Shown here in pieces: positions 59,883 through 64,000 of a stretch of DNA of 64,000 nt. The notes beneath the pieces are model-generated. The model saw only the letters and a list, made by a program, of their open reading frames with translations, ran no database searches and was not told where the DNA came from. The stretch comes from Mangrovimicrobium sp033283265. GTDB lineage: Bacteria > Pseudomonadota > Gammaproteobacteria > Pseudomonadales > Halieaceae. The DNA lies in the NCBI GenBank assembly GCA_033283265.1, contig JAWMQN010000001.1, positions 1,981,941-2,045,940 on the forward strand. The letters run 5' to 3'. A program made the translations under genes and the position numbers. Within the stretch, counting starts at the first letter, position 1; every line of letters begins with the position of its first letter.

Positions 59883-62548
59883 TTGAACTCGGCGTCTCCT
59901 GTTGTCAGCCACCAGCGCTGGTCCAGCTCCGCCGGGGGGATGCCCTCGGTAATCACGCAGGTCGGCACCCGGATACCCGGGCGCTCGAGGCGCTCGGCGG
60001 CCCCGGCGAGCAGGCGGGCGTGGGACTCGCTGACCCATGCTCGCAGTTCCCCGCAGCCGGCCGCCCCGGCCAGGAAGCGGGCATGCCCTACCAGCAGCGG
60101 GAATTTCTCCACCGGCGCCACCAGGTCCATCAACCACATCAGCTTCCCCTCGCGACGCAGTACCACCAGCCCCTCTACCCGGCGCAGCCGCCGCGTCTGG
60201 ACCAGCAGCAGTTCATAGGCATATTGCGGGTTGCGCAGGTAGCGGTAGGCCAGGTACTCCGGGTCGCGAACGCCGATGACAGATTGCCGGAAATCCCGCG
60301 CCATGCCCCGCCAGAGACGCTCGATGGTCCTGCGGTCGGCGCTGCGCGAGGGATCGCAGGGACGGTGGATAAAGTCACTGCGCTCGCCCACGCCCCAGAC
60401 GGCCTCGACGATTTCGTCGACCGCTGCCTGCACCCCGACCAGTTCGCCGAGCCGCATCACCCGGGCATTGGGAAAGCCGAAGGCGGCTGCGAAGGGTCGC
60501 TCCCGGCCCACGTGCTTTTCCAGGAAGGCCCTGGCCACCTGGAAATAGGCCCCCTTGCGCGACAGCACCCCCCTTTCCCGCGGGTCCACCATGGTATCGG
60601 TACACTGCATGAAGCTGGCGGGTTCGCCGAAGCTCAGCACGTCCCGACGGGTGCCGCCGTAGTGCGCCACGACCTGCCCGTTGCGTGTCGCCACGCTGGC
60701 GGCGCCCCTGCCGCCAGCGTATTTCCAGTCCCAGAGCGCCTCGCTGCAGTTCTGCCCGAAGGCCCGCGAGAAGAGGTGGAGCAGCTGTGGGCGATCCTCG
60801 CTGCCGGCGTCGCGGATGATCCAGCGCCCGCCGCCCGAAGTGCCGGCGGATGTCCCGGCGCTGGCCAGTTCCACGCCGAAAAAGTGCAGGTCGCAGTGTG
60901 CGTGCCAGTACAGGCGGAACTCCACCACCTGCCCCGGCGCAACATCCACCTGCAGGTCGCAGCTGCCATCCCGCAGGTCAGCCGCCTGCAGATCGCGGAT
61001 GGCGAGGATCTGCTCGCCGAGGCTGTCGTAGGCGTCGATGGTGGCCAGCACCGCGTCGCCCCTCGGCGGCTCGGGCAGCTGCAGGGAGAAACGCGCACGC
61101 AGGGTGCAGGGCTCGGTGAAACGGAAGGCCGGGCCGAAGGCGCAGTGGCCGGCCGTGTCCACTGCGGCAGTGCAGGTGATGGCATCGCCCTCGAGCCTGC
61201 CGGTCATGCGCCGCACCGGGACGGAGCTGACGCTGTAGCGGTAGGGCAACTCGCCGGGCCGGAGCAGGTACTGCCCGGGCGCCTGTGCGTCCTGGCCGAG
61301 GAACGCGGCCCACTGCTGGCGGAAGTAGGCCAGGTTGGCGCGGCTACTGGCGTCGTCGTAGCGCCCGGCCGTGGCCGAGGCGAAATGCAGCACCTCGCTG
61401 GCGGCGCAGTAGTACAGACGGTAGCCGGCCTGGCCCAGCCGCAGGCACAGGTCGGAATCCTCCAGGCCGTTGCGGTAGTGGGTATCGAAGCCGCCCAGGG
61501 CCCTGAACACTGCTGTCGGCAGCAGCATGCAGGCGCCGGTCAGGGCGCGCACCTGCCTGTCGCAGGTGACCCGGGGGTCGTCCACCGGCAGGTACTTGAA
61601 CGCCTCCTCCGGCAGCAGGTACTGGCCGAAGGTGGCCCCGGCGGACTGCACCTCGCCGGTCTGCGGGAATACCAGCTTGCTGCCCACCGCGCCGATTCCC
61701 GGCAGGCGCCCGGCACAGGCGATCAGCGCCGTGAGCCAGCCCGGCTGCGGCAGGGTGTCGTTGTTGAGCAGCACCAGCCAGGCGGATTGCGCCTGTTCGG
61801 CGCCGCAGTTGCAGGCGCGGGCGAAGCCCTCGTTGTCCGGGCTGTTGATGAGCTTCAGGCCGGGAATGGCGGCGAGGGTCTCCCGGGTGGCGTCCGTGGA
61901 GCCGTTGTTGACCACGATCAGCTCGTAAATCGGCGGCGTGAACTCGAGCAGCGCCCGCAGGCAGAGCAGGGTGTACTCGAGCCGGTTGAACACCGGGATG
62001 ACGATACTGGCCTGCGGCGGGCCGGCGAAGCTGAAATCCAGGCTGCCGAAGCGGCCGGGGAAGACGAAGCGCCCCGGGGCGCAGTTGGCCAGCGGATCGC
62101 GCAAGCGGGAGGCCGGCCCCTGCCGGGCGCTGCCGATGGCGAGTTGCCTGACGCTGAATGCCCCCGGCGCCGCGCGCTCGACGACCAGGCGGAAATCCGC
62201 GCCGCTCTCGACGCCGGTCAGGCGCGGCCGGTGGATGGCGAAGACGGCGCTGCGCCACTGCCCCGTAGCTGCCAACCCGACCCGCTCGCTGCGCCGCCAC
62301 GCGCCGTCATCGACCGGTGTTGCGTCAACAGGTACGAACTCGAGATACAGCCCGCCTTCAGCGTTATCGAGGTATTCCACCGTAACCAGGACATCGTCAC
62401 CCAGGCCGGTGGCGAAGAGGGGGTCGGCGCGGCAGTACAGGACCTGCCGACCGGCCTCAGGGACCGGCAGGGTCCAGCCGTCCTCTGTCCTGGAGAAGCC
62501 GGCATCGGCAAGCGCAACCGGAGACAGTGGACTGGCCGTTTCAGACAT
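59879..62548 (-). CDS. GT2 glycosyltransferase fused to a GNAT-like acetyltransferase
   Basis: 889 residues, far longer than a single GT2. An N-terminal beta-rich region (~1-150), a GT2 domain (~178-420: ASIVIPVFNRLEYTLLCLRAL, LIVVNNGSTDATRET, LVLLNNDTLPQPGWL, NGLEDSDLCLRL), a second beta-rich region (~440-570), and a C-terminal GNAT-like acyltransferase (~578-880: WIIRDAGSEDRPQLLHLF, ERGVLSRKGAYFQVARAFL). It probably transfers a sugar and acylates it. It is the first gene of the long leftward block. Confidence 0.82.
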   Translation of the reverse strand: MSETASPLSPVALADAGFSRTEDGWTLPVPEAGRQVLYCRADPLFATGLGDDVLVTVEYLDNAEGGLYLEFVPVDATPVDDGAWRRSERVGLAATGQWRSAVFAIHRPRLTGVESGADFRLVVERAAPGAFSVRQLAIGSARQGPASRLRDPLANCAPGRFVFPGRFGSLDFSFAGPPQASIVIPVFNRLEYTLLCLRALLEFTPPIYELIVVNNGSTDATRETLAAIPGLKLINSPDNEGFARACNCGAEQAQSAWLVLLNNDTLPQPGWLTALIACAGRLPGIGAVGSKLVFPQTGEVQSAGATFGQYLLPEEAFKYLPVDDPRVTCDRQVRALTGACMLLPTAVFRALGGFDTHYRNGLEDSDLCLRLGQAGYRLYYCAASEVLHFASATAGRYDDASSRANLAYFRQQWAAFLGQDAQAPGQYLLRPGELPYRYSVSSVPVRRMTGRLEGDAITCTAAVDTAGHCAFGPAFRFTEPCTLRARFSLQLPEPPRGDAVLATIDAYDSLGEQILAIRDLQAADLRDGSCDLQVDVAPGQVVEFRLYWHAHCDLHFFGVELASAGTSAGTSGGGRWIIRDAGSEDRPQLLHLFSRAFGQNCSEALWDWKYAGGRGAASVATRNGQVVAHYGGTRRDVLSFGEPASFMQCTDTMVDPRERGVLSRKGAYFQVARAFLEKHVGRERPFAAAFGFPNARVMRLGELVGVQAAVDEIVEAVWGVGERSDFIHRPCDPSRSADRRTIERLWRGMARDFRQSVIGVRDPEYLAYRYLRNPQYAYELLLVQTRRLRRVEGLVVLRREGKLMWLMDLVAPVEKFPLLVGHARFLAGAAGCGELRAWVSESHARLLAGAAERLERPGIRVPTCVITEGIPPAELDQRWWLTTGDAEFK

Positions 62549-62667
62549 CGGGGAGTGTCGCCCTGCCGTGTTATGAGTTGTTGGCAGTGGATGTTACCTG
62601 TTTTTGGCCCCGCGTGTAGCGCCGCCCCGCTGCCGCGGCTGGCCGATGAATATTGGCCTGCCCCCGG

Positions 62668-62696
62668 TTCCAATCCCCCGGCCCACCGAGTACAAT
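62668..62696 (+). promoter_or_regulatory. Probable tRNA-Arg promoter
   Basis: TTCCAA (62668-62673), 17 bp, TACAAT (62691-62696), followed by a GC-rich discriminator (TGCCGCCCCC) as seen at stringently controlled stable-RNA promoters. It lies 55 bp before the tRNA. Confidence 0.6.
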
Positions 62697-62750
62697 TGCC
62701 GCCCCCAAGTGGTTGTAACTGTTCAATAATCACCCACCTGGACACCCCAC

Positions 62751-62827
<77 letters not shown>

Positions 62828-62921
62828 TAATACCTACAAAATCAATAAGTTAAAGACTCAATCGAGTTTTATAATTACCTCAATTTCCTTATAACCACAA
62901 TTAGTGACCAATCAGTGACTA

Positions 62922-63155
62922 TCACTTGCCCAGCACCCCAACGGTAGTGTGCCACGGGCTCCCATCGTATCCCGCGATAGTTTCTGGACCTACATGTAAT
63001 AGTCGATAGTCATGCTCTTGGATGTAGTGGTTTACCGCATTTGAGAATTCTTCCCCGTTCACTAGCTGAGAGCAGTCCTTGCAGGACTCACTTACATTTG
63101 AACTCACAGTCACAATTTGAGAAATCCCTTCATATTGAGATTGAACTTCGCTCAC
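62922..63155 (-). CDS. Small hypothetical protein (accessory region)
   Basis: 77 residues, no family recognised. GTG 63155 is chosen as start because AAGGAG lies 7 bp upstream; a longer in-frame reading exists but has only a TTG and no ribosome site. A CxxC (CKDC) near residue 25 and a polar, non-membrane composition are visible. Base composition is AT-richer than the rest of the window, suggesting recent acquisition. Confidence 0.55.
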   Translation of the reverse strand: MSEVQSQYEGISQIVTVSSNVSESCKDCSQLVNGEEFSNAVNHYIQEHDYRLLHVGPETIAGYDGSPWHTTVGVLGK

Positions 63156-63341
63156 GTTGGCACTCCTTGTTGGGCCAGTATGTATTTGAGCTATCAGGTT
63201 AGCCGAGTCTTTTACATAAATCTGGCTTTTATCGCCTACAGTCGAGGAATGCCGGCCTGACAAAACCCACCTGTCCGAAAACTCGACAGGTATGACCGTG
63301 GGTAATGGAATGCTTCGCGGGTCGGTGCTAGATTGAAGTCA

Positions 63342-63373
63342 GCCCCCCCAGGTGCGGTAACACCTGAGAGGGC
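63342..63373 (+). ncRNA. Structured leader hairpin before a small ORF
   Basis: GCCC (63342-63345) and GGGC (63370-63373) enclose the 6-bp stem CAGGTG/CACCTG with loop CGGTAA. It lies 35 bp before the ATG of 63408-63680. This may be a cis-regulatory leader; no known class was recognised with certainty. Confidence 0.45.
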
Positions 63374-63407
63374 CTAACCACAATCAACCCTAGCAGGAGG
63401 GCCGATC

Positions 63408-63680
63408 ATGGCTACTACCGATTTTACCCCAAAGCAGCTTGACGTAATTCTGAGCGATATTGCATCTAAGGCGAATGCTGCCAGTGACGTACTGAACAGC
63501 GCGGTTGAATATCAGAGTTATCCTGACAATGGTGAGCGCTGCTCCTCGCTGATTGTCGCGGCTCAGGCACTCATTGAGCAAATTGGCTGGATTGCGGATT
63601 CACACGGCGCTAGCGAAAAAGGCGATGCCTCTCAATGGATGATGCCTCCGGTTTACCTCGAAGCGTCCAAAATACAGTAA
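63408..63680 (+). CDS. Small hypothetical protein with structured leader
   Basis: 90 residues. CAGGAGG 7 bp before the ATG makes this a convincing gene. Helical, with a conserved-looking RCSSLIVAAQALIEQIGWIADSH segment. Similar short proteins occur on mobile elements of pseudomonads as far as I recall, but no function is known. The coding sequence differs in composition from the glycan locus. Confidence 0.7.
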   Translation: MATTDFTPKQLDVILSDIASKANAASDVLNSAVEYQSYPDNGERCSSLIVAAQALIEQIGWIADSHGASEKGDASQWMMPPVYLEASKIQ

Positions 63681-63698
63681 CGCCCCCGCTCTATCCTC

Positions 63699-63714
63699 GC
63701 CCCCTCCGGGGGGC
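63699..63714 (+). terminator. Hairpin after the small ORF
   Basis: GCCCCC/GGGGGC stem (63699-63704 with 63709-63714), 18 bp after the stop, no T-run. Confidence 0.45.
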
Positions 63715-63880
63715 TATCCCCGCATATAGGCATTGTGTGACTCGGCCAGCAATTACCCGTTTCAAAATGCCTAACAAAGCGAAAACAATTTTCCTTCTTT
63801 AGCATCCGGCTAATATACTCCTCCATTATTCTTAGAGACTATAAAGTGTAAACATGCGCTACATGATAATAGGGTGTTGG

Positions 63881-64000
63881 TTTCCACTTAAAACTGACCC
63901 AGGATTTCCATCCAATTCTGACCCGGGTTACGGGTGCCCAGTATACCTAGGCGTCTGTGGATAAGTCCTCTGTCTGGGTCGTGTTTTCTCCTTCTTCAGG
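63881..64000 (+). mobile_element. Probable insertion-sequence end (IS21-like), truncated by window
   Basis: Two offset copies of TTTCCAnnnnAAnnCTGACCC at 63881-63900 and 63905-63924 (24-bp period), then GGGTCGTGTTTTCTCC. Repeated terminal TGACCC-type motifs of this kind mark IS21-family ends. The transposase gene would lie beyond the window, so the family assignment is tentative. Confidence 0.4.

Overview
This 64 kb window is high-GC DNA apart from the last ~1.2 kb. The gene content suggests a marine gammaproteobacterium: long TonB-dependent receptors, an ectoine-breakdown operon, Rieske oxygenases, a Wzm/Wzt-type glycan exporter and an enterobacterial-looking tRNA-Arg(CCG). A Halieaceae/Cellvibrionales-like host is my best guess, but that is inference; no rRNA or taxonomic marker is present.

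Bases 1-34,620 plus 42,624-44,583 hold a large catabolic region of about 32 genes in short divergent and convergent operons. It encodes four Rieske oxygenase alpha subunits, one Rieske ferredoxin, seven SDR dehydrogenases, two MDR reductases, a KstD/fumarate-reductase-like flavoprotein and three SnoaL-like proteins. Small EthD, ABM, VOC and SRPBCC proteins accompany them. There is also a WS/DGAT acyltransferase, a complete 2-oxoacid dehydrogenase complex (E1alpha, E1beta, E2, E3), a DUF35-thiolase pair, a CoA ligase with two adjacent acyl-CoA dehydrogenases, a TonB receptor and one TetR regulator. The set fits uptake, ring or side-chain oxygenation, CoA activation and beta-oxidation-like breakdown of a hydrophobic cyclic substrate (steroid, terpenoid or aromatic). 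The sequence does not fix the substrate.

Almost every operon of that region starts at the same kind of site: a ~12-bp palindrome-like core, CAAnCnnnnTTG, flanked by A-tracts and T-tracts. The terminal TTG doubles as the -35 box, followed by exactly 17 bp and a TA(G/A)nnT -10 box. In divergent regions one core serves both promoters. The TetR gene at 16.4-17.1 kb carries such a site upstream and is the obvious candidate regulator. Three ~120-bp cruciform repeats with compensatory stem changes lie at gene 3' ends between 11.4 and 16.4 kb.

Bases 34,729-39,911 form a separate operon that matches ectoine catabolism (DoeB2-like deacetylase, EctB/DoeD-like transaminase, DoeA-like M24 hydrolase, DoeC-like aldehyde dehydrogenase), followed by a convergent TonB receptor.

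Bases 44,830-62,548 are a cell-surface glycan locus: glycosyltransferases, an FkbM methyltransferase, a Wzm/Wzt ABC exporter, a SAM methyltransferase, two GT8-like paralogues, two sulfotransferase-like proteins, two radical SAM proteins, a PIG-L deacetylase-GT2 fusion and an 889-residue GT2-acetyltransferase fusion. The locus ends at a tRNA-Arg(CCG) gene. Beyond that gene the DNA turns AT-richer, with two small unknown ORFs and what looks like an insertion-sequence end at the window edge, as expected where an accessory element abuts a tRNA gene.
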